Positions 1-8,379 of a stretch of DNA of 64,000 bases are shown piece by piece (position 1 is the stretch's first letter; each line of letters starts with the position of its first letter). The translations under genes were made by a program, and so were the position numbers. Origin of the DNA: Bifidobacterium breve (GTDB lineage Bacteria > Actinomycetota > Actinomycetes > Nanopelagicales > Nanopelagicaceae); NCBI GenBank assembly GCA_945885625.1, contig CAMCYS010000007.1:1-64000 (forward strand). Reading direction: 5' to 3'. Below the pieces are notes generated by a model. The model saw only the letters and a list, made by a program, of their open reading frames with translations. It searched no databases and had not been told where the DNA came from.

Positions 1-309
<309 letters not shown>

Positions 310-676
310 AAGTTTTTCTGGCATACATGACATAAACAACTGTCGTTATTTTTTGTCTTTACCAAAGGAAATCAACGAGTATTAGCTTTTTTTCAGTATA
401 AATACTGAAGTTCTAATACTTCGATGAAGTATTAATTTAGAAGATGGTTATTAGAAATTTGCATGACTAAATAGGCCATCTTCTGGCATTGACTTATGGC
501 ACGCTGTTGAGTTCTCAAGGTACGGATGCGCACTGCGTCCAGGAATCTCTTCCTTTTTTCAGGGCAGACTCGCAAATCTAGTGCATAGACGCTCACGCGG
601 TCAAACCGCACTCGATCGAGCCTAATTTTGCGGGAATCCTATGCCGTTCGGCCTAAATCGTCCGTTTCACAGCAAG
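310..676 (-). other. 16S rRNA leader with hairpins and boxA-like element
   Basis: This AT-rich non-coding stretch lies between the rrn promoters and 16S. It contains an element CCTTGAGAACTCAACAG (498-520, minus strand) resembling the conserved actinobacterial rRNA leader/antitermination (boxA) region. It also contains a perfect 9-bp hairpin TAATACTTC/GAAGTATTA (414-434), a perfect 8-bp hairpin TTCAGTAT/ATACTGAA (392-409), and a longer-range repeat AGAAGATGG (439-447) with CCATCTTCT (476-484). These fit an RNase III-type processing leader, which is inference. No coding potential was seen. Confidence 0.7.
575..604 (-). promoter_or_regulatory. rrn promoter P2 (proximal)
   Basis: On the minus strand a -35 box TTGACC (599-604) is followed by an 18-base spacer and a -10-like TAGATT (575-580). 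It shares its exact -35 hexamer with the stronger distal promoter. The tandem arrangement upstream of 16S is typical of rRNA operons. Confidence 0.55.
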
Positions 677-683
677 GAGCGTA

Positions 684-712
684 ACTATAGGCAGTAGAAC
701 GTGGCAGGTCAA
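684..712 (-). promoter_or_regulatory. rrn promoter P1 (distal)
   Basis: On the minus strand TTGACC (707-712), a 17-base spacer and TATAGT (684-689) form a near-consensus housekeeping sigma promoter. Transcription would start near 677 and run into the 16S leader. A perfect inverted repeat (710-731) overlaps the upstream half of the -35 box. Confidence 0.8.
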
Positions 713-731
713 ATCGCCTTGGAGCGATTTG
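710..731. repeat. Inverted repeat overlapping the rrn P1 -35 box
   Basis: CAAATCGC (710-717), a 6-base centre, then GCGATTTG (724-731) form a perfect 8-bp palindrome. Its proximal arm covers three bases of the -35 hexamer. It lacks a T-run, so it looks more like a protein-binding site or chance than a terminator. The remaining stretch to the tyrS stop (732-890) shows no gene and no convincing terminator. Confidence 0.5.
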
Positions 732-890
732 CTGAGGTGTAGGACACATGATTCGGTATCCGATTGAATATACGAAGAAGCTCTAAAACCATTGATTTAT
801 AGGGGTTTCAGGGCTTTTCCGACGAAAAAAGGCACCACTAAACGGTCTATTTTGGAGCCAGTTTTGAATCGCTTGGGTGAGCCGATCGGG

Positions 891-2165
891 CTAATCGACT
901 AATTCGACAGCTGCCAGATCGCGCTTTCCTTTGCGTAAAACTGCATATTTTCCGCATAAAAAGTCAGATTCTGACGGGGTGAAGTCTTCAGTAGCCACTT
1001 TGGCATTGTTTAAATATGCGCCACTTTCTTTCACGATACGACGAGCTGCAGACTTTGAATCTACAACCCCAGTTGCTGCAAGCAAATCAACCCAAGTTGG
1101 CATTGGTTCGCTTCGTTTCACAGTTGTGTGCGGTAATTCTGAAAGTGCTGCAGTTAAAGTCGCTTCGTCTAGCTCGGAAAGTTCACCCTGACCAAAGAGT
1201 GCCTTTGCCGCCGCTTCAACACGGAGACATGTTTCGGGTGAATGTACAAGTGAAGTTAACTCGCGAGCTAACTCGCGGTGCGCGGTGCGCGCTCCTGGAT
1301 TTTCATTATGAGCTTTTTCGAGTTCGGTAATTTCAGCATGCGATTTGAATGAGAAAACCTTCAAAAAATTGATTACATCTTTATCATCGGTATTTAACCA
1401 ATACTGGAAGAAGGCATACGGTGAGGTCATCTCTGGATCAAGCCAAACACTTCCGCCTGCTGTCTTACCGAACTTAGTTCCGTCAGCTTTCGTAAGAAGT
1501 GGAATCGTTAGCGCATGTGCGCTAGCCTGCTCAACTTTGCGAATAAGATCGAGGCCCGCAACGATGTTACCCCACTGATCAGAGCCACCCATTTGAAGTG
1601 TGCAGTTATGACGACGGAAAAGTTCTAAGTAATCGTGAGCTTGCAAAACTGAATAGGAAAACTCAGTGTAAGAAATACCACTTGCTTCTAATCGAGCAGA
1701 AACTGAATCCTTCGAGAGCATTTGATTAACGCTGAAATGTTTTCCGATATCACGCAGAAACTCAATGGCAGAAAGCGGTGAGGTCCAATCAAGATTATTC
1801 GCCATAATTGCTGCATTCTTGGGCGCGCTAAAATCTAAGTACTGTGAGAGCTGCGTCTTAATGCGTTCAACCCAGTTTGCGACAGTCGTTTCAGTATTTA
1901 AAGTGCGCTCTTCGTTCTTGCCACTTGGGTCACCCACTAGTCCGGTAGCTCCACCAACCAGAGCGATAGGTGTATGGCCAGCGAGTTGAAAACGACGCAA
2001 AACCAATAGAACAACTAGGTTGCCGACATGCATGCTGGGCGCAGTCGGATCAAAGCCAATATAAAGAGTGGTTGGTTTCTTCAGCGCCTCAGCTAACGCT
2101 GCCTCATCGGTGGTCTGAGCAATTAGCCCACGCCAACGAAGATCGTCTAATAGCTCTGATTTCAT
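891..2165 (-). CDS. tyrS: Tyrosine--tRNA ligase
   Basis: TyrS is a class I aminoacyl-tRNA synthetase that charges tRNA-Tyr in the cytoplasm. The 424-residue product is of normal bacterial length. A Rossmann domain carries the HIGH-type motif in PSMHVGNLV (near residue 45) and the KMSKS-type loop KFGKTAGGS (near 230). The tyrosine-binding segment MGGSDQWGNI and a C-terminal S4-like RNA-binding domain (from about 355) are also visible. Its ATG overlaps the argH stop (ATGA, 2162-2165), so it is the last gene of the arg transcription unit and is translationally coupled. The next gene downstream is 16S rRNA, with its own promoters. Confidence 0.96.
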   Translation of the reverse strand: MKSELLDDLRWRGLIAQTTDEAALAEALKKPTTLYIGFDPTAPSMHVGNLVVLLVLRRFQLAGHTPIALVGGATGLVGDPSGKNEERTLNTETTVANWVERIKTQLSQYLDFSAPKNAAIMANNLDWTSPLSAIEFLRDIGKHFSVNQMLSKDSVSARLEASGISYTEFSYSVLQAHDYLELFRRHNCTLQMGGSDQWGNIVAGLDLIRKVEQASAHALTIPLLTKADGTKFGKTAGGSVWLDPEMTSPYAFFQYWLNTDDKDVINFLKVFSFKSHAEITELEKAHNENPGARTAHRELARELTSLVHSPETCLRVEAAAKALFGQGELSELDEATLTAALSELPHTTVKRSEPMPTWVDLLAATGVVDSKSAARRIVKESGAYLNNAKVATEDFTPSESDFLCGKYAVLRKGKRDLAAVELVD

Positions 2166-3619
2166 GCGCTCATCATGCCTGAAAAGGCAGCTTGCTGGCT
2201 GCTTATTAACTTTATGAATTCACTATTTTTGGAAGTTAGATTCTTAAGTTGGATGGCAACTTCAGAAGGTGCGGTTCCGCCGGCAGTTGTGCGAGATGAG
2301 AGTGCGCCAGCGACAGATAGCACTTCGCGCACTCCCCCAGTAAGTGATGGGTGAATAGCGAGAAACTCGGCGTCGGTTAACTCATGAAGTTCACGATTGC
2401 TCTTCTCACAGAGTGCAACACATTCTCCAGCTGCCTCATGCGCCTGTGAGAACGGAATATGCGCGCGAACTAGGAAGTCGGCAATTTCAGTTGCCAGCGA
2501 GAAGCCAGTCGGTGCAGCTGCTGCCATCTTCGCGCGATCAAAATCAGTAGTTGCAATCATTCCGGAAACTGCGGGCAGCAGGATCAACAAAGTTTCAATG
2601 CTGTCGAAGAGTGGTTCTTTATCTTCTTGTAAGTCACGATTGTAGGCAAAAGGTAAACCTTTCAACATGGTCATGACGCCAGTTAAGTTACCAACCAAGC
2701 GGCCAGCTTTACCGCGAGCCAACTCGGCAATATCTGGATTCTTTTTCTGCGGCATGATCGATGATCCAGTTGAATAAGCATCGGCCACTTTGGCCCAACC
2801 GAATTCAGTAGTTGCCAAGATGCACCATTCTTCACCGATGCGCGAAAGGTGAATGCCGATAGTTGCCAAAATAAACAACGCTTCAGAAACAAAGTCACGA
2901 TCACTAACACCATCAATACTGTTTTGGGCAGATTGTGCGAAACCAAGTTCAGCAGCTGTGGCTTTTGGATTAAGTGGCAACGATGATCCAGCTAGAGCCC
3001 CAGAACCGAGTGGGCTAACTGATGAGCGAAATAACCAATCACAAATTCGACCTAGATCGCGTTGAAAAGCATGTGCATGTTTAGCAATTTCATGGCCGAA
3101 GATAACTGGTTGTGCATGCTGCAGATGCGTAAAACCTGGTGCAGGTGCGTCGGTGTATTCGCCAGCTTTAGCAATGATTACCTCGCAAAGTTGCGTAAGT
3201 TCCGCAGCAATGGCCAACATATGATCGATGGCATATAAACGTAGGTCGGTGGCAACTTGATCATTGCGAGAACGACCCGCCCTAATCGCTCCCCCGATAG
3301 CGCCAATCTTTTCGGTTAAGCCACGTTCTAACGCACTATGAACATCTTCATCAGATTCAATTGGCGTGAATTCTCCATTCACCACTTCAACTTGCAGCTC
3401 TTTCAAGGCGCTACGAAGTTTTGAAACAGTTTCGGCGGGCAATAGCCCAGAGTTCTCAAGTACAGATAAGTGAGCCAGCGATGAACGCAAGTCATAAGGC
3501 GCTAACCGCCAATCGAATTGCACGCTGCGAGACAAGGCAAAGAGAGCATCGCTAGGGCCATCGGCAAAACGGCCACCCCACAAAGCTCCGCCGGTATTGG
3601 CATCTCCGGTGCTCATCAC
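2162..3619 (-). CDS. argH: Argininosuccinate lyase
   Basis: ArgH splits argininosuccinate into arginine and fumarate, the last step of arginine synthesis. The 485 residues match the fumarase/aspartase superfamily. The signature GSSIMPQKKNPD (about residue 290) and the substrate-binding segments SRNDQVATDLRL and GFTHLQHAQP are visible. It overlaps argR by 4 bp upstream and tyrS by 4 bp downstream. The start is MMSTGD; either of two adjacent ATGs is possible. argG, the usual upstream partner, is not next to it. Confidence 0.96.
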   Translation of the reverse strand: MMSTGDANTGGALWGGRFADGPSDALFALSRSVQFDWRLAPYDLRSSLAHLSVLENSGLLPAETVSKLRSALKELQVEVVNGEFTPIESDEDVHSALERGLTEKIGAIGGAIRAGRSRNDQVATDLRLYAIDHMLAIAAELTQLCEVIIAKAGEYTDAPAPGFTHLQHAQPVIFGHEIAKHAHAFQRDLGRICDWLFRSSVSPLGSGALAGSSLPLNPKATAAELGFAQSAQNSIDGVSDRDFVSEALFILATIGIHLSRIGEEWCILATTEFGWAKVADAYSTGSSIMPQKKNPDIAELARGKAGRLVGNLTGVMTMLKGLPFAYNRDLQEDKEPLFDSIETLLILLPAVSGMIATTDFDRAKMAAAAPTGFSLATEIADFLVRAHIPFSQAHEAAGECVALCEKSNRELHELTDAEFLAIHPSLTGGVREVLSVAGALSSRTTAGGTAPSEVAIQLKNLTSKNSEFIKLISSQQAAFSGMMSA

Positions 3620-4098
3620 TTACCTCCGCTTTTTGAGTTGGCTAATCCTAAGATCTTCTTTGCTAAAGCACTGCCACCAGTTGCAGTGTCGGCTACGACG
3701 ATGACGGTGTCATCTCCAGCCACAGTTCCAATCGCACTGGCTAATTTTCCAGATTGGGAAAGTCCATCAATAGCACTAGCCAACATCTGCGCTGCCGCAA
3801 TTGGCGTTCTAATGACGACCAAATTTCCACTAGGGGTCGCAGTAAGCACAAGTTCGCTCGGGAAAGTATTTTTAGTTGAGATTGGCTGTGAATCAGTAAG
3901 TGCATAAACCATTTCACCATCACGGTTTCTTACCCGAATAGCACCAATATCTTCTAGGTCTCGGCTAGCAGTTCCTTGTGTGACTACAAAACCTTGTTTC
4001 TTCAGTGCCTTCACTAAATCAGATTGCGAGGAAATCTTTTCAGTACCAATTAATTTGGCTACTACTGACTTGCGCGCATTGGCGCTATTGGCATTCAT
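3616..4098 (-). CDS. argR: Arginine repressor ArgR
   Basis: ArgR is a hexameric, arginine-sensing DNA-binding protein that represses arginine biosynthesis. The 160-residue product has an N-terminal winged helix (SQSDLVKALKKQGFVVTQGT, with ASRDLEDIGA after it) and a C-terminal oligomerisation/arginine-binding domain containing IGTVAGDDTVIVVAD. It is embedded between argB and argH with 4-bp overlaps, so it is probably autoregulated through the ARG boxes upstream of argC (5901-5931). Confidence 0.94.
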   Translation of the reverse strand: MNANSANARKSVVAKLIGTEKISSQSDLVKALKKQGFVVTQGTASRDLEDIGAIRVRNRDGEMVYALTDSQPISTKNTFPSELVLTATPSGNLVVIRTPIAAAQMLASAIDGLSQSGKLASAIGTVAGDDTVIVVADTATGGSALAKKILGLANSKSGGK

Positions 4099-4880
4099 GC
4101 ATGCACCAATGTTCCGCCGCGACCAGCTAGTGCCAGCAATAAATTCTCAGCATTGTTACCGTCAATAATTCTTACCGCTTTCGCGCCCGCTGCAATTGCA
4201 GCCAGACAAGCTGCAACTTTAGGGGCCATTCCCCCTTGGAAATCATTTTTCATCTTTGCTAATTCGGCTACTGAAACTTCAGAGATGATCGACGCGGGGT
4301 CTGGGAAATCACGGTAGATACCGGCGACATCAGTCAGGACAATTAAGATTTCCGCATTTAAGCCACCAGCAATCGCAGCTGCTGCCAAATCTGCATTTAC
4401 ATTTAACCCATTATCTGAACCGATTTCATTTGCAAGCGGTGAAACAACTGGCGTGAACTTCTCTTCGAGTAGCAATTCAATCATCTCGGTATCTACCTTG
4501 GTAACTTCACCGACCAGTCCTAATTCGGCCGGTGTACCGTCAACAATCTTGGTCATTCGAATTCCTTGCAACGTATTTCCATCACGACCAGAAATGCCCA
4601 CAGCATTGACACCTGATTTACGTAAATTTGAAACCACACTCGTGCAAACTTCACCCGCTAGAACACTTTGCACAATTTCGAAAATCTCGGGTGTGGTCAC
4701 TCGAAAGCCACCAATACTTTGGCTTTGGACTCCAGCTGACACAAGAGCAGCATCAATTTGCGGTCCGCCACCGTGCACGATGACCAACTCGAGTCCCTGT
4801 GAAATCGCAACTGCGACTGCTTGAGCAAACGCACCGCTCTCATCTTTCATGGCATGACCGCCGTATTTAATGACGATCAA
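4095..4880 (-). CDS. argB: Acetylglutamate kinase
   Basis: ArgB phosphorylates N-acetylglutamate, the second step of the acetylated arginine route. It belongs to the amino acid kinase family. The N-terminal IVIKYGGHAM is the nucleotide-binding Lys/Gly segment, LVIVHGGGPQIDAAL binds acetylglutamate, and GLNVNADLAAAAIA and LTDVAG are conserved. I place the start at TTG 4880, which overlaps the argC stop as TTGA and gives 261 residues, as in short-form ArgB such as that of E. coli. A longer reading from TTG 4928 would add 16 residues that also encode the argC C-terminus and do not resemble ArgB. Confidence 0.92.
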   Translation of the reverse strand: MIVIKYGGHAMKDESGAFAQAVAVAISQGLELVIVHGGGPQIDAALVSAGVQSQSIGGFRVTTPEIFEIVQSVLAGEVCTSVVSNLRKSGVNAVGISGRDGNTLQGIRMTKIVDGTPAELGLVGEVTKVDTEMIELLLEEKFTPVVSPLANEIGSDNGLNVNADLAAAAIAGGLNAEILIVLTDVAGIYRDFPDPASIISEVSVAELAKMKNDFQGGMAPKVAACLAAIAAGAKAVRIIDGNNAENLLLALAGRGGTLVHA

Positions 4881-5896
4881 ACGCCTAGTCCTAACGTTGC
4901 CAGGCCAGTATTTTCTAGGAGTCCGCAAATCAAATTGGCATTCTGAATTGCCTGACCTGCTGCACCTTTGCCTAAGTTATCGATTGCGGCTGAAATAATT
5001 AGTCGATTAGTACGCGAATCTACTGCCACCTGTAAGTGAACATGATTACTGCCAATTACTGAGTTGGTTTTAGGCATTTGTCCGATCGGCAAGACAGTAA
5101 CAAATTCATTCGCCGCATAGACCTTGGTGTATAGAGCGTGCATTGTCTCGGTTGTCGCACTTAAAGTTAACTTCGCTGTGACGGTACTTAAGATGCCGCG
5201 TGGCATCGGTGCCAAAATTGGCGTAAACGAAATCTTTACATCGCTGCCCGCAATATGTGTAAGCGCTTCTTCAACCTCAGGAGTGTGCTGATGTACTCCC
5301 CCAAATTTATATGAGGAGAGGGAGCCCATTACTTCACTGCCAAGCAAGTTAACTTTCGCACTTCGGCCCGCTCCTGTCGTGCCCGAGGCCGCGACCACAA
5401 CTATGTCCTGGATATCAATTAGTTCTAGTGCTGGCGCAATTGCTAAGGAAATAGAAGTTGCGTAACAACCTGGATTTGCCACTCGAGTAGATTTCGCAAT
5501 GACTTCACGTTGGCCTGGTAGTTCTGGCAAGCCATAGGTCCAAGTTCCGGCATGTGTTCCCCCGTAGTACTGCGCCCATTTTTCAGCGCTAGTAAGTCTG
5601 AAATCTGCTCCTAGATCAATAACTTTAAGGTTTGGATCAAGTTGCGCAATCAGCGCCGCGGATTCACCATGTGGTAGAGCCAGGAAAACTAGGTCGCAAG
5701 CATTAACTTTCGCGAGTTCAAAGGCTTCAAACCGACGATCCCCCAGCTTGGCTAACTGTGGCGCTACTGATGTAATCAGTTCGCCCGCATTTGAATGCGC
5801 TGTAATCACAGTTGGTTCAAAATTTGGATGGTCTAACAGAAGTCTGAGCAGCTCAGTTCCGGCATAGCCACTAGCGCCAACGATTGCTATTTTCAT
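4877..5896 (-). CDS. argC: N-acetyl-gamma-glutamyl-phosphate reductase
   Basis: ArgC reduces N-acetylglutamyl phosphate to the semialdehyde with NADPH. The 339-residue product starts with the dinucleotide-binding IVGASGYAGTELLRLL and has the active-site cysteine in RVANPGCYATS (about residue 147). It is the first gene of argC-argB-argR-argH-tyrS. The ATG at 5896 has no Shine-Dalgarno; a -10-like hexamer lies 7 bases upstream, suggesting a leaderless mRNA. The usual neighbours argJ, argD and argF are missing between argC and argR. Confidence 0.95.
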   Translation of the reverse strand: MKIAIVGASGYAGTELLRLLLDHPNFEPTVITAHSNAGELITSVAPQLAKLGDRRFEAFELAKVNACDLVFLALPHGESAALIAQLDPNLKVIDLGADFRLTSAEKWAQYYGGTHAGTWTYGLPELPGQREVIAKSTRVANPGCYATSISLAIAPALELIDIQDIVVVAASGTTGAGRSAKVNLLGSEVMGSLSSYKFGGVHQHTPEVEEALTHIAGSDVKISFTPILAPMPRGILSTVTAKLTLSATTETMHALYTKVYAANEFVTVLPIGQMPKTNSVIGSNHVHLQVAVDSRTNRLIISAAIDNLGKGAAGQAIQNANLICGLLENTGLATLGLGV

Positions 5897-5900
5897 AGGA

Positions 5901-5931
5901 ATAATTATGCAGGTTTATGCATAATTATGCA
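5901..5931. promoter_or_regulatory. ARG boxes and argC promoter
   Basis: The perfect palindrome TGCATAATTATGCA (5918-5931) is preceded by a second copy of ATAATTATGCA (5901-5911) exactly 20 bp away. This matches the pair of helically phased ARG boxes bound by hexameric ArgR. On the minus strand TTGCAT, 17 bases, then CATAAT (5904-5909) form a promoter within the boxes, and the argC ATG follows after 7 bases. ArgR binding would therefore cover the core promoter. The whole spacer between pheT and argC is only 38 bp. Confidence 0.8.
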
Positions 5932-5934
5932 AGA

Positions 5935-8379
5935 TTAAGAACGAACCGTTGCCCCGTACAGTTTGGCCGCATTTGCCACAGCGGCCTCGCGAGCGGCAGT
6001 AATTTCCTCACCAGTTAGCGTGCGATCAGGGGCTCGGAATGAGAGCGTGAACGCCAGCGAGATCTTGCCATCGCCGATCTTGTCGTAGCGGTCAAAAAGC
6101 ACGATTGATTCGAGCAGGTCCCCTGCCCCACCAACTAAAGCCTGCTCAAGTGCGGCCGCAGAAACATCGGCGGCCACGACAAGTGCAACATCTTGAACTG
6201 CAATTGGCATCGAACCAATCACGGCAGCTCTAACCGTGTCGCTAACAGGGAGTGCATCTAAATTAATAACTAGTGCGCATGAACGTGGTGGCAAACCGAA
6301 CTCAGAACAAACGCGCGGATGAAGTTCGCCGGCATGTGCCACAGCTTTGCCATCTACTAATAGTTCAGCACAACGCCCGGGATGCCAAGGTGCAAAATCA
6401 GACCGCTCAACGGTGTACTGCAGACCGCAAAGATCTAGAACAGTTTGTGCTTCAGCAACTGCGTCTGCCCATTCATATGCGCGCGCTTTAGTGCGCCAAT
6501 TATCACCCGTTGTTTTGCCGACAAAGATTGCACCTAGATGAATTGGTTGTGGTGGAACGCTGTCGAAAATTGCTTTAATCGTTGTTGCATCTGGCTTACT
6601 GCCTAATGGCGGAAATAAACCATCAACTAATTTTGTGGTGTTTCGGAAAATCGCCCCAATTTCAAAGAGGGCGAAATCACGAGCACCTCTAGAAAGATTT
6701 CGTTGGGCTGCTGCGATTAATCCTGGAATCAAATGCGTACGCATTAAAGGCGTTTCTTCGGACATTGGGTTAGCAATTCGGAATGTGGCCGCACGATCGC
6801 CGGTGTAATTCAGGGCCTTCATGGTTGATTCAGCGACAAAAGGAAAATTTTGAACTTCGGTTAACCCGCGTGCTGCAAGCGCTGCCGCAATTGTGCGTCG
6901 GCGTAGTTGAACCGGCGTTAGCGTTGCAGCGTATGGACTGCGTGGCAGAATCGATGGAATCTGGTCGTAGCCAACTATGCGGGCTACTTCTTCGACTAAA
7001 TCTGCCGGAATTTGTAGGTCGCCCCGCCAAGAAGGCGGATCAACTTTCCAACTCTTGGTGTCCACATCGCAACCTACAGTTGTCAGTGCCTTGGCAATAA
7101 CTTCGTTAGATAGATCAGTACCCAAGCGGTCGTTTACATACTTAGGATCTATATCGATGATCGCCGGATATCTCTCTTCGCCGTCAACCGAAGTGCCGAC
7201 ATAGGTAGCCCCACCCAACGAGATCATTAACTCGGCTGCCCGAGCTGATGCGAACTCAGCTAAGGATGGATCAACGCCGCGTTCTAGACGACGAGATGCC
7301 TCAGTTGAAAGCTTGTGACGACGCGAATTCTTAGCAATAGCAATTGGATCAAAGCGAACAGCTTCAATCGCAATCGTTGTGGTGCTTTCGGTGATCTCAG
7401 AGTCGAGCCCACCCATCGTGCCCGCGAGAGCTAATACTTGTTTTGAATCGCGCACTACAAGATCACTTGAAGCTAGTTCTCGTTCTTGGCCATCAAGGGT
7501 GGTGAACTTGCTCTTATCTTTGGCATAAGTAATCTCAAGTCCATTAACAATTTTGGCACGATCAAAAGCATGTAGTGGTTGACCCAGCTCGATCATTACA
7601 TAGTTAGTGACATCTACCGCAAGTGAAATCGAACGCATGCCGACCTTCTCAATGCGGCGACTCAACCAAATAGGCGATGGTGACTTTGGGTTGACGTTAT
7701 CAAGAGAACGCAATACGGCGATCATTGCGCCATCTAAAATCTTTATTGGGGTTGTGCTGTCGGAATCAGCAAACGTTAAAGACTTAGCGTGCGCAATCGG
7801 ATCTGTAAAAGTTAAATTCAAGGCACCAGCAATTTCGCGAGCTGCGCCACGAATACTTAAGGCATAACCACGATCTGGGTTCACTGCGATGTCGAAAATT
7901 GTGTCGTTAATTTGAAGTAACTCGATTGAGTCTTGCCCGACTGACGCAGATCCTTCGGCTAGCACGATAATGCCAGAATGGTCTTCGCCTAAGCCCAACT
8001 CTTTGGAAGAACAGATCATGCCATTACTAGTCTTGCCATAAGTCTCGCGCGCACTAATTGCGAAGTTTCCTGGCAGTACCGCTCCTGGCAGAGCTGCAAC
8101 AACTAAATCATTTACGGCGAAGTTACGAGCACCGCAGATTACAAAACGGGTTTGGCCCTCGTTGCAATCTAATTCAACGTAGCGAATTGGTTTCTTATGT
8201 TCAGCTAATTCTTCAATCGCAATGACTCGAGCAACGACCAGCGGCCCAGTTAGATCAGCGCCTTGCTTGATCACATCTTCAATTTCAAAGCCAACTCGAA
8301 CGAAGGCATCGGCAATTACCTCATCAGTAATGCCAGTGAGGTCTACAAAGTCATTAACCCAGGAACGTGGAATTCTCAT
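5935..8379 (-). CDS. pheT: Phenylalanine--tRNA ligase beta subunit
   Basis: This is the large subunit of the (alpha-beta)2 PheRS, involved in tRNA-Phe binding and editing of misacylated Tyr. At 814 residues it has typical length. It shows an N-terminal tRNA-binding EMAP-like domain (about 40-150), the B3/B4 editing region, a B5 domain, and a C-terminal ferredoxin-fold anticodon-binding domain (from about 720, ending SFRAPDRTLTGEE). Its ATG directly abuts the pheS stop (overlap at 8379), so pheS-pheT are coupled. Confidence 0.96.
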   Translation of the reverse strand: MRIPRSWVNDFVDLTGITDEVIADAFVRVGFEIEDVIKQGADLTGPLVVARVIAIEELAEHKKPIRYVELDCNEGQTRFVICGARNFAVNDLVVAALPGAVLPGNFAISARETYGKTSNGMICSSKELGLGEDHSGIIVLAEGSASVGQDSIELLQINDTIFDIAVNPDRGYALSIRGAAREIAGALNLTFTDPIAHAKSLTFADSDSTTPIKILDGAMIAVLRSLDNVNPKSPSPIWLSRRIEKVGMRSISLAVDVTNYVMIELGQPLHAFDRAKIVNGLEITYAKDKSKFTTLDGQERELASSDLVVRDSKQVLALAGTMGGLDSEITESTTTIAIEAVRFDPIAIAKNSRRHKLSTEASRRLERGVDPSLAEFASARAAELMISLGGATYVGTSVDGEERYPAIIDIDPKYVNDRLGTDLSNEVIAKALTTVGCDVDTKSWKVDPPSWRGDLQIPADLVEEVARIVGYDQIPSILPRSPYAATLTPVQLRRRTIAAALAARGLTEVQNFPFVAESTMKALNYTGDRAATFRIANPMSEETPLMRTHLIPGLIAAAQRNLSRGARDFALFEIGAIFRNTTKLVDGLFPPLGSKPDATTIKAIFDSVPPQPIHLGAIFVGKTTGDNWRTKARAYEWADAVAEAQTVLDLCGLQYTVERSDFAPWHPGRCAELLVDGKAVAHAGELHPRVCSEFGLPPRSCALVINLDALPVSDTVRAAVIGSMPIAVQDVALVVAADVSAAALEQALVGGAGDLLESIVLFDRYDKIGDGKISLAFTLSFRAPDRTLTGEEITAAREAAVANAAKLYGATVRS

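Noticed and set aside
710-731. rrn inverted repeat as an intrinsic terminator of tyrS
   Set aside because: There is no T-run on either side, and it overlaps the -35 box of a strong promoter.
4926-4928. TTG 4928 as the argB start
   Set aside because: The extra 16 residues lie inside argC and do not look like ArgB; TTG 4880 overlaps the argC stop and gives a family-like N-terminus.
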